The notes under the pieces: model-generated
What the model saw: only the letters and a program-made list of their open reading frames with translations
Told to the model about the DNA's origin: nothing
Databases searched by the model: none
Source: Undibacterium paludis
Lineage (GTDB): Bacteria; Pseudomonadota; Gammaproteobacteria; Burkholderiales; Burkholderiaceae_D
Assembly: GCF_022568815.1 (NCBI RefSeq)
Contig: NZ_JAKZHX010000008.1
Span: 1-64,000, forward strand
Direction of reading: 5' to 3'
Length of the DNA stretch: 64,000 nt
In this document: piece after piece, positions 41,557-51,031 of the stretch
Layout: every line of letters begins with the position of its first letter
How positions within the stretch are numbered: the first letter of the stretch is position 1
Position numbers and translations under genes: made by a program

Positions 41557-42909
41557 CTAAACGACCGCCGTGCGCATGGTGACAAATTCTTCCGCCAGGG
41601 TTGGGTGCACACCGATAGTGGCATCAAGCTGGGCCTTGGTCACGCCGCATTGCATGGCGACGGCAAAGCCCTGGATGATTTCGCCCGCTTCCGGCCCCAC
41701 CATGTGCATGCCGAGTACGCGGTCTGTACCGGTATCGACAATGATCTTCATCAGGCAGCGCTCTGTTGAACCGGACAAGGTATGTTTGAGCGGCTTGAAT
41801 TCGCTTTTGAAGATGCTGATGTGCTGATGTTTTTCCCTTGCCTTTGCCTCTGACAGACCAAGGGTCGCCACATTCGGGTGGCTGAACACAGCGGTCGGTA
41901 TATGCTCATAAGACATCAGCTTGCGGCCATGCTGGAACAGGTTGGCGGCAACGATCATGCCTTCGGCCAATGCTACCGGTGTCAGGGCTACGCGGTCTAT
42001 CACATCACCGATCGCATGGATGCTGTCGACATTGGTAGCGAAATGTTCGTCGACGATGATTGCACCGTTCTCACGTGTCAGCACGCCGGCATTTTCCAGT
42101 CCGAGGTTTTTTATATTGGGCTGACGGCCGGTCGCAAACAGCACGCAATCGCTGTCCAGTGTGCGGCCATCGCTGAGCATGACCTGTCTGATGTTGCCAT
42201 GTGCGGCGACGGACATGATCCGGGTATCCAGTGCAACGTCCACACCTTTCTTGCGCATTTCATTCACCAGGAAATGGCCAAGATCGTGATCCATATTGCG
42301 CAGTATCTGCGTGCCGCGCTGCACCAGCGTCACCTTGCAACCCAGGCCATTCAATATCGATGCCAGTTCGACGGCAATATAGCCACCGCCTTGTACCACG
42401 GCATGGCGGGGCAGGGCAGGCAGATGGAAAAACTCATCGGAAGTGATACCCAGTTCTGCACCTGGCAACTCTGGCCTGACCGGGTGTCCGCCGGTTGCAA
42501 TCAGGATGTGACGGACGCGGTATTGCTGGCCGTTGACGGCAACGGTATGGGCGTCAACAATCTGCGCATGGCCTTTGATCACATGGACTTTGGCATTCTC
42601 CAGTATCTGGCTGTAGACGCCATTGAGCCTGGCGATTTCATTATCCTTGTTGGCAATCAGGGTGGCCCAGTCAAATTTCTGCTCGCCCACGCTCCAGCCA
42701 AAGCCTGCTGCCTCGGCAAAATCGGCATGGTAATGCGCAGCATACGACATCAGCTTTTTGGGGATGCATCCGGCATTGACGCAGGTGCCGCCCAGTGGTC
42801 CCGATTCTGCCAGCGCCACGCGTGCGCCATATTGTGCAGCAAAACGACTGGCCCTGACGCCGCCAGAGCCACCGCCTATGGTGAAGAGATCATAGTCGTA
42901 GGTGTGCAT
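41557..42909 (-). CDS. gor: Glutathione-disulfide reductase
   Basis: 450 residues. NADPH-dependent reduction of oxidised glutathione. FAD loop IGGGSGGVRASR, redox-active disulfide Cys43/Cys48 in GGTCVNAGCIPKKLM, and the C-terminal dimer region with the active-site pair in GVHPTLAEEFVT (His-Pro). The NADP-binding half has VVQGGGYIAVELASILNGLG. Typical of soluble cytosolic Gor rather than mercuric or trypanothione reductase. It appears monocistronic. Confidence 0.95.
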   Translation of the reverse strand: MHTYDYDLFTIGGGSGGVRASRFAAQYGARVALAESGPLGGTCVNAGCIPKKLMSYAAHYHADFAEAAGFGWSVGEQKFDWATLIANKDNEIARLNGVYSQILENAKVHVIKGHAQIVDAHTVAVNGQQYRVRHILIATGGHPVRPELPGAELGITSDEFFHLPALPRHAVVQGGGYIAVELASILNGLGCKVTLVQRGTQILRNMDHDLGHFLVNEMRKKGVDVALDTRIMSVAAHGNIRQVMLSDGRTLDSDCVLFATGRQPNIKNLGLENAGVLTRENGAIIVDEHFATNVDSIHAIGDVIDRVALTPVALAEGMIVAANLFQHGRKLMSYEHIPTAVFSHPNVATLGLSEAKAREKHQHISIFKSEFKPLKHTLSGSTERCLMKIIVDTGTDRVLGMHMVGPEAGEIIQGFAVAMQCGVTKAQLDATIGVHPTLAEEFVTMRTAVV

Positions 42910-43005
42910 GATAATCCTTGGATGCGGAGGGACGAATTTATGTTGCGTTGATCAGCGCAGTGCTGGCTGCGCTGATCATGAAGGGTGATGCCTGCCGATA
43001 CTGGA

Positions 43006-43887
43006 TTAAGCTACACCATTCGCCCGGAACCAGGCCAGGCAGCGATTCCAGCCATCCCTGGCGTCGGCTTCGTTGTAGCTGGGTCGATAATCGGCATGGA
43101 AGGCATGGCCGGAGTTTTCGTAGATCTTGAACTCTGACTTGCTGTTGCCGTTCTTCAGTTCAGCTTCCATTCTGGAGACAGAATCGACAGGTATGCCCTG
43201 GTCCTTGGCGCCGTACAGGCCCAGCACCGGCGTTTTCAGGCTGGCAGCGATGTCGATGGGGTGCTTGGGTTTCAAGGCGGTGGATTCGCCTTGCAGGCTA
43301 CCATACCAGGCCACACCTGCCTTGACATTGGGATTGTAGGCCGAATACATCCAGGTAATGCGGCCACCCCAGCAAAAACCAGTGATGCCAAGTTTTTTGG
43401 TGTCACCGCCATTATTGCCAGCCCAGGCGACAGCGGCGTCAAGATCACCCATTACCTGTGCATCAGGTACCCTGGAAATGATTTCTTTCATCAGTTCAGC
43501 CACACTGGCGGCATTCTTGGCGTCACCCTGGCGCACAAACAGTTCGGGGGCGAGGGCAAGATAACCCTGCTTGGCAAACCGGCGTGCGACATCGGCGATA
43601 TGCTCATGTACGCCGAAAATTTCAGAGACGACCAGTATTACCGGCAGGTTGCTTTTACCTTCCGGTTTGGCGTAATACAGGGGGACTTCGGCACCTGCCA
43701 CGGTCAGTTTGGTTACCCCATCAACCAGGCCATTGCGGTCCGTCTTGATCATGGTCTGTGCGCAGACCGGCGCCACTGCAGCAGCAAAACCCACACCAAC
43801 TGCCGTTTGCATGAAGCTGCGGCGGCTCAGACCTTCGCCTTCATCTTTGCTACCAACCAGACTATTGAATTCATCACGGAACTGCAT
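43006..43887 (-). CDS. Tat-exported dienelactone hydrolase family protein
   Basis: 293 residues. A twin-arginine signal (LSRRSFMQTAVGVGFAAAVAPVCAQ region) precedes an alpha/beta-hydrolase with a Cys-Asp-His triad: Cys in GITGFCWGGR, Asp in YGAKDQGIP and His in NSGHAFHAD. Carboxymethylenebutenolidase is the founding activity, but exported relatives probably hydrolyse other lactones or esters. It is 96 bases upstream of gor in the same direction, possibly co-transcribed; the reason for the pairing is unclear. Confidence 0.93.
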   Translation of the reverse strand: MQFRDEFNSLVGSKDEGEGLSRRSFMQTAVGVGFAAAVAPVCAQTMIKTDRNGLVDGVTKLTVAGAEVPLYYAKPEGKSNLPVILVVSEIFGVHEHIADVARRFAKQGYLALAPELFVRQGDAKNAASVAELMKEIISRVPDAQVMGDLDAAVAWAGNNGGDTKKLGITGFCWGGRITWMYSAYNPNVKAGVAWYGSLQGESTALKPKHPIDIAASLKTPVLGLYGAKDQGIPVDSVSRMEAELKNGNSKSEFKIYENSGHAFHADYRPSYNEADARDGWNRCLAWFRANGVA

Positions 43888-44068
43888 GGCGCTCTCCTTT
43901 ATATAGGTCCTTGGTTACAGATAACAGACAATGCTCTTGGGAAACTTGGTTAAGACAAAAAATGCATTCTACCCCTTATCCAGGGCATGCATTTGTTTCT
44001 GTAAAAACTTCTGTCTGGCGTCCATTCCTTGACAGAGGGCAAGGCTCTTGATGAAATGAAGATGCCTG

Positions 44069-44608
44069 TCATCTATTTTTTGATAATTCGTTGAAATAAG
44101 TTCTTTGTCTGTCGAGTTCACGTTCAAGGTATTTGTCCCTGGTTTCATCACTGCCAACCCGTTTCCACACTGTGGTCTGGCGGCTATTGCTTGGTTCTAT
44201 ATGACGTGTCAGCGTATCGTTTTCAAGTTTCAGGTATTTGAACGATGCATTGCAACATTGCAGGCCGCTGGCCGTGTAGTTGCTTTCGATGATGTTGCCT
44301 TGTTTGATCTTGTAGTTACCCATGTTGCCCATGGTAGCAATACCCTTGACAGTGTATGCTTCAAGATAGAGATAAGATTTATCCGGCAGGGCTTCGATGA
44401 CGATTTTCCCCTTGACGGTCTGGCAGGCGAAAGTGCTACCGTCAGGTTTTTTTCCGCACGAAAAAGGTGTGCCATCAAGATTGTCCAACTGGTCGGAAAC
44501 CAGGCGATAGCTGCCCGCCAGGTTGGCATACTGATCTGCATGGGCATGGGGCAAGAACCAGGAATTGCCTGCAACAATCAGTACAATGGTAAGGTGAATG
44601 TTTTTCAT
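44069..44608 (-). CDS. Secreted hypothetical protein, possibly frameshifted at its end
   Basis: 179 residues with a signal peptide (TIVLIVAGNSWFLPHAHA) and a beta-rich body with four cysteines, including a CC pair (GLQCCNASF). No family recognised. The C-terminus (RTYFNELSKNR) ends just after a run of six A. If one A were missing, the frame would continue for about 35 more residues (…DDRHLHFIKSLALCQGMD…) to a stop near 43977. The longer form looks like genuine helical protein, so the stop may be a homopolymer frameshift. Confidence 0.7.
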   Translation of the reverse strand: MKNIHLTIVLIVAGNSWFLPHAHADQYANLAGSYRLVSDQLDNLDGTPFSCGKKPDGSTFACQTVKGKIVIEALPDKSYLYLEAYTVKGIATMGNMGNYKIKQGNIIESNYTASGLQCCNASFKYLKLENDTLTRHIEPSNSRQTTVWKRVGSDETRDKYLERELDRQRTYFNELSKNR

Positions 44609-44946
44609 TGTCTAAATTTAAAAACGGACGGCTGAATCAACTTGACATGCAAACCTGACGGCAGGCAGTGTGGCGAGACGGCGCAATAATGCCAGGTTGG
44701 TTTTATCATGTCTGTCAGCTTATTCTGACAGAAATCTGTGTGAGATGGCGTACATACAAAACGTATGGAGCAGCATATCCTGCTGACAGGATAAATCGTA
44801 GTATGTAACCGCTGAGTCCGCCTGATTGTCGTCCAGATTGCGTGTTATCGCTATCCATTCTGATAGCATGGTTCAAGATGGCGTCGCTGCCAAGAGTGAA
44901 AAGTGCTGTGCGGCGTATTTTAAAATTGAACTAAACTGGTATTGCC
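44609..44946. other. Divergent intergenic region
   Basis: 338 bases between the divergent secreted protein and the peptidase C26 gene. It must hold both promoters. Small hairpins are visible (for example CAGCATATCCTGCTG near 44770), but no clear operator, riboswitch or RNA gene was recognised. Confidence 0.5.
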
Positions 44947-45954
44947 ATGTCAGACACTAACAATGAAAAAGACTTGCAGGCATCTGCCGATGGCAAGACG
45001 CCATCGCAGGCGGCAAGCGCAAAAACTTTGCCTGACAAGGATGTCAGTGAACCAGTCGCTCCGGTTGCTTCAGTTGCCCCTGCCATGCGGCCCACGGAAG
45101 AAAGCCCCTGGCGTACCCTGATCAATATCGTGTCGGCACGCATGCGCGCTGCGTCTGAGCGGGCCGCCAAAGGGATTACCAGGCGTACCTTGAAAATCGG
45201 CGTGTCTGCGCGGATATTTCATCCCCAGGCCGGAGCCAAGGGTTTGTCCAGCAAGACCTTGCAATACCTGGAAGAATCCATTGCGCACTGGGTGATGTCG
45301 CGCGATGTGATGGTATTCATGATACCGTCGGTGAATACCAATGGTCTTATTCACCCCAGCAATATACGTTTGCGCGATTATGCCAAGCATCTTGATGGTC
45401 TGGTGTTGCAGGGCGGGGCCGATGTGGCGCCGGAATCCTATTCGCTGCAAGCCACACGTCCGGAATGGCCGGGCGACCGCACGCGTGACATGTATGAGTT
45501 GGAGCTGCTGCATGAGTTCATTGAGGCTGGCAAGCCCCTGTTGGGAATATGCCGTGGTTGTCAGTTGTTGAATGTGGCTTTTGGCGGTTCGCTGTACCAG
45601 GACATTGCGAGTGACGTGCCGGGAGCGATTGCCCACGTCAATGACTTGTACGACCAGCATTTCCATGAGTTGCGCTTTACCGAGAATTCCACACTGGGGA
45701 CCTTGCTCGGCAAACCGACACAGGCCAGGGTGAATTCCATACATCACCAGGCCATCAGGAACCTGGGGCGTGACATGCAGATTGAGGCGGTGTCGGCACA
45801 TGACAACATGGTGGAAGCAATACGCTATCAAAAGGCACCGTTTGTGGTGGGCCTGCAGTGGCATCCCGAATTCCATCCGGCGAACCAGGAACTGCTTGAC
45901 TGCACTCCCATACTGGATAGTTTTTTGCGCGCAGCACGCGAAACCAGATTTTGA
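44947..45954 (+). CDS. Gamma-glutamyl-GABA hydrolase family protein (peptidase C26)
   Basis: 335 residues. A class-I glutamine amidotransferase-like hydrolase: Cys nucleophile in LGICRGCQLLNVAFGGSLYQDI, substrate loop LVLQGGADVAPESYS, and His-Glu in VGLQWHPEFH. PuuD of the putrescine pathway is the model, hydrolysing gamma-glutamyl bonds. Unlike PuuD, it has about 75 extra N-terminal residues rich in Ala, Ser and Pro that look disordered. No other putrescine-utilisation genes are near, so the substrate may differ. Confidence 0.9.
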   Translation: MSDTNNEKDLQASADGKTPSQAASAKTLPDKDVSEPVAPVASVAPAMRPTEESPWRTLINIVSARMRAASERAAKGITRRTLKIGVSARIFHPQAGAKGLSSKTLQYLEESIAHWVMSRDVMVFMIPSVNTNGLIHPSNIRLRDYAKHLDGLVLQGGADVAPESYSLQATRPEWPGDRTRDMYELELLHEFIEAGKPLLGICRGCQLLNVAFGGSLYQDIASDVPGAIAHVNDLYDQHFHELRFTENSTLGTLLGKPTQARVNSIHHQAIRNLGRDMQIEAVSAHDNMVEAIRYQKAPFVVGLQWHPEFHPANQELLDCTPILDSFLRAARETRF

Positions 45955-46033
45955 GCAGCTTGCAAACAATATTTTCAGACATCAAGCCCGATGTTGATTC
46001 GCCACTCTGGCTGGCATTTTTTCGGATATAAAA

Positions 46034-47302
46034 ATGGATCATATAAAAATCATTTCCGTCATTATCTTTGCATTGGCTTTGTTGCATACCTTTTGCGCCA
46101 AATATTTTGAAGTGCTGGCGCACCGGCACGCTCGCCATGCCGGACTCTTCCATTTACTGGGAGAGGTTGAGGTGGTGTTCGGTTTCTGGGCCCTGGTCCT
46201 GATCATCGCCATGGCCATAGTCGCTGGCAGTGATGCTGCGGTTGCTTATGCAGAATCGCGTCAATACACCGAACCGCTGTTTGTCTTTGTCGTGATGGTG
46301 GTGGCTGCATCGAGGCCAGTGCTCGACATAGTGGTGCGTCTGCTCGGCAGCCTGGCCAGACTGATGCCAATGCACGAGACAGTTGCCTTGGTATGGCTGG
46401 GTCTGACAGCAGTACCCTTGTTGGGGTCATTGATCACGGAGCCGGCAGCCATGACGCTGGCGGCGTTGCTGCTGGCACCCAAGGTGTTCCGGCCCGGCAT
46501 ACCCGAATGGCTGAAATATGGTGCGCTTGGTGTGCTGTTCGTCAATGTGTCGATAGGCGGTACGCTGACATCGTACGCGGCGCCGCCGGTGCTGATGGTG
46601 GCGTCGGCCTGGCAATGGGACAGTGCTTTCATGGCGTCTACCTTTGGCTGGAAAGCTGCGCTGGCGGTGTTGTTCAATGCTACTGTGGTCAGTGTCCTGA
46701 TGCGCAGGTATCTGAAACAAGCAACCAATACCGGTTGGACGGATATGGCAAGTGCAGGCGAGCGTCGCCAGACTGTACCCCTGATCGTCAGCATTATCCA
46801 TTTGCTGTTTCTGGCGGGCGTGGTCGTGTTTGCCCATCACCCTGTATTCTTTCTTGGTCTGTTCCTGTTTTTCATGGGTTATACCCAGGCTTATGAGCGT
46901 CACCAGAGCCCCCTGATACTGAAAGAAGGCCTGCTGGTCGGGTTTTTCCTGGCGGGCCTGGTGGTGCTGGGTGGCATGCAGCAATGGTGGCTGCAACCCA
47001 TCGTGTCGAGCCTCAGTCCGCATACCCTGTTTTTTTCTGCACTTGGCCTGACGGCGATTACCGATAATGCCGCCCTGACTTATCTCGGTTCATTGATTGC
47101 CAGCCTCAGTGATCAGGCCAAATATTTATTGATGGCCGGCGCTGTTGCCGGCGGTGGCCTGACGGTCATTGCCAATGCCCCCAATCCGGCTGGCGTGGCT
47201 TTGTTAAGGCGCGGCTTCAATGATGAATCGATCAGTGCGTCCGGCCTGTTGCTGGGGGCATTGCCGCCAACCATCGTCGCGGCGCTGGTTTTTCTTTTGT
47301 AG
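46034..47302 (+). CDS. Putative Na+/H+ antiporter (PF07399-type)
   Basis: 422 residues with about eleven membrane helices. Characteristic pieces are FHLLGEVEVVFGFWALVL, LGSLITEPAAMTLAALLLA, GVLFVNVSIGGTLTSYAAPP and TDNAALTYLGSLIASL, the last two with charged or polar residues inside helices as in ion-coupled carriers of the NhaD/ion-transporter superfamily. It is followed 50 bases later by a second, unrelated antiporter, so the pair probably serves sodium or potassium and pH homeostasis. Confidence 0.88.
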   Translation: MDHIKIISVIIFALALLHTFCAKYFEVLAHRHARHAGLFHLLGEVEVVFGFWALVLIIAMAIVAGSDAAVAYAESRQYTEPLFVFVVMVVAASRPVLDIVVRLLGSLARLMPMHETVALVWLGLTAVPLLGSLITEPAAMTLAALLLAPKVFRPGIPEWLKYGALGVLFVNVSIGGTLTSYAAPPVLMVASAWQWDSAFMASTFGWKAALAVLFNATVVSVLMRRYLKQATNTGWTDMASAGERRQTVPLIVSIIHLLFLAGVVVFAHHPVFFLGLFLFFMGYTQAYERHQSPLILKEGLLVGFFLAGLVVLGGMQQWWLQPIVSSLSPHTLFFSALGLTAITDNAALTYLGSLIASLSDQAKYLLMAGAVAGGGLTVIANAPNPAGVALLRRGFNDESISASGLLLGALPPTIVAALVFLL

Positions 47303-47352
47303 GGTGTGGCAAGGTGAAGTCCGGCTTTGCAAGGTGAAATGAGGGGATCATC

Positions 47353-48534
47353 ATGATGGATTTTTCTTTGAATACAGCGGAGCTGGTCTGGCCGTTCACC
47401 ATTGCCCTGGCCTGGCTGATTGGTGAATTCGGTTATCGCTGGACACGCTTGCCACGTATCAGTATCTATGGACTGGTTGGCTTCTGCATGGTCAATCTGT
47501 CGTTCAACTGGCTGCCGCATGGCAGCAGCGATACCCTGTTGCTGCTGGCGAACATCGCCTTTGGTCTGGTCCTGTTTGAATTTGGTTACCGCATCAACCT
47601 GCACTGGCTGCGTATCAATCCCTGGATAGGGCTGACCGGCCTGCTGGAAGCCGGTGGTACTTTTGCTGCGGTTTATTATGTGACGCAGTGGTTTGGCACG
47701 TCCATGATGGTTTCATTGCTGCTGGCGGCACTGGCCATGGCAACATCACCTGCGGGTGTGCTGCGGGTGATCAATGAGCAGCGCAGCCTGGGGCAGGTCA
47801 CCGAACGTGCCCTGCACCTGACGGCCATCAATTGCGTGCTGGCCGTGTTTGCCTTCAAGGTCATCTCTGCATTCTGGGTGTTCCAGACTTCCGGCAATCT
47901 GTGGCAGGCACTCAATGCCAGTTTTGTCATCTTGCTGGAATCGGTGGTGCTGGGTGCAGTCTTCGGTATTCTGCTGCCGCTGATATTGCGACGCCTGGGT
48001 AATCTTGCACAGGATGGTACCGTGGCATTTGCCATCGCCGTCATCCTGCTGGTGGCGCTGGCGCATGCCGCCAATCTGTCTTCAATACTGGCGGCACTGA
48101 CTTTTGGCCTGATGGCCAGGCGCAGACGGGTGGCACTCAGCCGTACGCAACGTAACTTTGGTGCCCTGGGTAACTTATTGACCGTGCTGTTGTTTGTCTA
48201 TGTTGCTTCCACCCTGCAATGGCAACGTGTGATGGATGGCGCCATCCTGGGCTTGTTGCTGGTGGCTGTTCGTTTGGTGGTCAAGGTGACTGCCACTACC
48301 TTGCTGGCGCCATTCAGTGGTATTTCCTTGCGCAAGGGGGTGTTGACCGGTTTTGCGCTGGCACCGCTATCTGTCTTTGTGGTGCTGACGCTGGAGCAGA
48401 CAAGCTATTTCGATGCCAACCTGAGCCAGCAACTGGCGGCCCTGACTGCCATGACCCTGCTGCTTGATATCATCGGCCCCCTGGTGACCAAGCTTGCCCT
48501 GATTCTCGCCAGGGAAACCCCGCAGGAAGCATAG
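47353..48534 (+). CDS. Cation:proton antiporter (CPA2/Kef-like)
   Basis: 393 residues with about twelve membrane helices of the Na+/H+ exchanger fold: NIAFGLVLFEFGYRINLHWLR in the early core and LLAALAMATSPAGVLRVINE in the helix that normally carries the ion-binding residues. No C-terminal TrkA-N domain. A GGGGATC upstream gives a fair ribosome site; the start may be the second of two adjacent ATGs. Co-directional with the preceding antiporter and the YbdK ligase. Confidence 0.88.
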   Translation: MMDFSLNTAELVWPFTIALAWLIGEFGYRWTRLPRISIYGLVGFCMVNLSFNWLPHGSSDTLLLLANIAFGLVLFEFGYRINLHWLRINPWIGLTGLLEAGGTFAAVYYVTQWFGTSMMVSLLLAALAMATSPAGVLRVINEQRSLGQVTERALHLTAINCVLAVFAFKVISAFWVFQTSGNLWQALNASFVILLESVVLGAVFGILLPLILRRLGNLAQDGTVAFAIAVILLVALAHAANLSSILAALTFGLMARRRRVALSRTQRNFGALGNLLTVLLFVYVASTLQWQRVMDGAILGLLLVAVRLVVKVTATTLLAPFSGISLRKGVLTGFALAPLSVFVVLTLEQTSYFDANLSQQLAALTAMTLLLDIIGPLVTKLALILARETPQEA

Positions 48535-48562
48535 TCAATAACGTTGAAAAAGGAGTCACGAT

Positions 48563-49684
48563 ATGCCACTCGAACCCTTCAAGAATTCAGCTCCCCTGTC
48601 GGTCGGTGTAGAGCTGGAGCTCCAATTGATCAGCCTGTCAGACTTTGACCTGTCAGCATCGAGCCCCGATTTGCTGCACCTGCTGGGCAAGCGTCCTTTC
48701 CCTGGCAATGTCACGCCAGAAATTACCGAAAGCATGATAGAAGTCTGTACCGATGTGCAAACCTGTCACAGTGGTGTCCTGAACCAGTTGAAAGACATCC
48801 GTAATGCCCTGGTCAAGGCTTCAGATACACTCAACATCGGTATCTGCGGTGGCGGTACTCACCCTTTCCAGAAGTGGAATGAGCGCAAGATATTTTCCAA
48901 ACCACGCTTCAAGGAAGTATCCGAACTCTACGGTTATCTGGCCAAGCAGTTCACCATCTTTGGCCAGCATGTGCACATAGGCTGCACTTCGGGTGACGAC
49001 GCCATGTTCCTGTTGCATTCACTGAGTCGTTATGTGCCGCATTTCATTGCCCTGTCCGGTTCTTCGCCATATGTGCAGGGGGCCGATACCCTGTTCAGTT
49101 CTGCCCGCCTGAATTCTGTCTTTGCTTTTCCGCTCTCGGGACGCGCGCCCTTTTTGCTGAAGTGGGAAGATTTTTCTGAAGACTATTTCACCAAGATGGA
49201 AAAAACTGGCGTCGTCAAAAGCATGAAGGACTTTTATTGGGACATACGCCCCAAGCCCGAATACGGCACCATAGAGCTGCGGGTGTGTGACACGCCGCTG
49301 ACGGTGGAAAGGGCAGCCGCATTGGCAGCCTATTTGCAGATACTTTGCGCCTACCTGCTGGAACGCCGTGAAGCCGCCCCAGTTGAAGATGACTACCTGG
49401 TGTACAACTACAACCGCTTCCAGGCTTGCCGTTTTGGTCTTGATGGTTCCATTGTTCACCCTAAAACCTACGAGACACGTTCTTTGCGCGAAGACATCCT
49501 GGCGACCCTGAGACTGGTCGAATCCTATGCTGAACTCGACGCTCTGGCTGCCCTGACGCATTTGTATGAAGCAACTTCAGAAGGCAGCGACGCCCAATAC
49601 CTGCGCCAGCAATACACGGAAAGTGGCAGCACCGAAGGGGTCGTGCATGCGGCGATACAAAGATTCCGCCAGGGAGTGCAGTGA
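48563..49684 (+). CDS. YbdK-type carboxylate-amine ligase (GCS2 family)
   Basis: 373 residues of the glutamate-cysteine ligase type 2 family. Motifs [11 protein letters not shown] (metal-binding glutamates), [41 protein letters not shown] and [17 protein letters not shown] are all present. It forms an amide bond between a carboxylate and an amine at the cost of ATP; E. coli YbdK has weak gamma-glutamylcysteine ligase activity, but the real substrate is not known. AGGAG precedes the ATG. It follows the two antiporters. Confidence 0.92.
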   Translation: MPLEPFKNSAPLSVGVELELQLISLSDFDLSASSPDLLHLLGKRPFPGNVTPEITESMIEVCTDVQTCHSGVLNQLKDIRNALVKASDTLNIGICGGGTHPFQKWNERKIFSKPRFKEVSELYGYLAKQFTIFGQHVHIGCTSGDDAMFLLHSLSRYVPHFIALSGSSPYVQGADTLFSSARLNSVFAFPLSGRAPFLLKWEDFSEDYFTKMEKTGVVKSMKDFYWDIRPKPEYGTIELRVCDTPLTVERAAALAAYLQILCAYLLERREAAPVEDDYLVYNYNRFQACRFGLDGSIVHPKTYETRSLREDILATLRLVESYAELDALAALTHLYEATSEGSDAQYLRQQYTESGSTEGVVHAAIQRFRQGVQ

Positions 49685-49734
49685 GCGGATTTTATCGGTT
49701 ACAGTATCATCAAGCTTAAACGGGGGGAAACAAC

Positions 49735-50292
49735 ATGGGTCGCTGGAATCCCGATATCTATGAAAAAGCCTGGGTATTTGCCTCACGTCAGCATAATGGG
49801 CAAAGCTATGGTGGCAGGGTGGCTGGTGAGCGTGTCGAGTACATCAACCACATAGGCAGTGTCGCCATGGAAATCATCTGGGCTCTGCAGGACAATGAGC
49901 TCGCAGACAGTGCACTGGCTGTGCAATGTGCCTTGCTGCATGACACCATAGAAGATACCGGCGCCAGCCATGCTCTCATCCAGGCTGAATTTGGCCAGGC
50001 TGTGGCCGACGGCGTGCTGGCTCTTTCCAAGAACACCAGCCTGGACAAGGTACAGCAAATGCCAGACAGCCTGGCCCGCATCCGGCAGCAGCCGGCAGAA
50101 ATTGCCATGGTCAAGATGGCGGACCGCATCACTAACCTGTATCACCCGCCGCATTACTGGGATAACCAGAAAATACTGTCTTACCGCGATGAAGCCCTGG
50201 TTATCCATGCAGCCCTGCATGAAGCCAATGCTGCCCTGGCGCAGCGCCTGATGCAGAAAATCGAGGCCTACCCGCAGTTTTTGCGCAGCTGA
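49735..50292 (+). CDS. Small HD-domain hydrolase (MESH1/SpoT-hydrolase-like)
   Basis: 185 residues made up of one HD domain. His and Asp in LLHDTIEDTGASH and the MVKMADRITNLYHPP helix match the metal-binding and substrate elements of stand-alone (p)ppGpp hydrolases and related HD phosphohydrolases. It has no synthetase or ACT domain. A G-rich ribosome site lies directly upstream. Hydrolysis of ppGpp is plausible; other nucleotide substrates are possible. Confidence 0.85.
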   Translation: MGRWNPDIYEKAWVFASRQHNGQSYGGRVAGERVEYINHIGSVAMEIIWALQDNELADSALAVQCALLHDTIEDTGASHALIQAEFGQAVADGVLALSKNTSLDKVQQMPDSLARIRQQPAEIAMVKMADRITNLYHPPHYWDNQKILSYRDEALVIHAALHEANAALAQRLMQKIEAYPQFLRS

Positions 50293-50474
50293 TCAGCGCC
50301 GGATCAGATTTTGATCTTGCCCCCTTGCCGTTGTTGCGCTTAATAAAATTGCAATTTCTTTGTGGAAATTGAAAAAATCTCAATCGCGATTAGAATGGTT
50401 GGATGCCTGAGCGATTCCCGTGAAAACCGTGGAAAAGCTTTGAATCGCATTTTCACATCCGATCGGGGACAAGA

Positions 50475-50957
50475 ATGAAATTACTGCGCTTTTATTTTGA
50501 AGTGGGTGGTGAAGAATTTGACGCCGATGGCTTTGCGCTGGCTGCGGATGAGAATGATCTTGATGGCGCCGTCTCAAGCATCAGCAATAACAGCAAAACC
50601 CTGAAACGCTGGGGGCAGGACGCCCATGTGACGATCAGTCTGGCGGGCGCAGGTCAGTCAGCAGGCAGCGCTGGGCTAAGGCAGTGGTGCAGCGGTTTGA
50701 TGGAATGTACGGCAGATGATTCTTCAGGCTTGCCATCATGGATGACAGAAGAGGCGCAGTTGCTTGATTTTATCGAAAGGATCAGGGGCAAGCTGCCTGC
50801 CGTGGCGCAGTTTTGTGACGGTGAATATTTCATGCTGCTCAGGCTGATTTATGCAGGCTCCGGCGTGGGCCTGCACTATTCCGAAACCCTGATGCGCAGT
50901 CTGGCAGAATTGAATGCCGGGCTTTCCATCGACTACACCCAGACTGCCGGCCTGTAA
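50475..50957 (+). CDS. Hypothetical protein, 160 residues
   Basis: Cytoplasmic, no signal peptide, acidic. The N-terminal layout of strand, short helix with acidic residues and a second strand (LLRFYFEVGGEEFDADGFAL, DAHVTISLAG) vaguely recalls DUF4279 proteins, but I cannot assign it. GGGGAC precedes the ATG. It is separated from the HD gene by 180 bases, in which only an AT-rich promoter-like stretch is visible. Confidence 0.7.
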   Translation: MKLLRFYFEVGGEEFDADGFALAADENDLDGAVSSISNNSKTLKRWGQDAHVTISLAGAGQSAGSAGLRQWCSGLMECTADDSSGLPSWMTEEAQLLDFIERIRGKLPAVAQFCDGEYFMLLRLIYAGSGVGLHYSETLMRSLAELNAGLSIDYTQTAGL

Positions 50958-51031
50958 ATACAGGTGACGATGCCGGAAGCAGGTCACCTGTATTCATGTG
51001 CTGTATTGATATTTATATTATGCGAGAAAAA

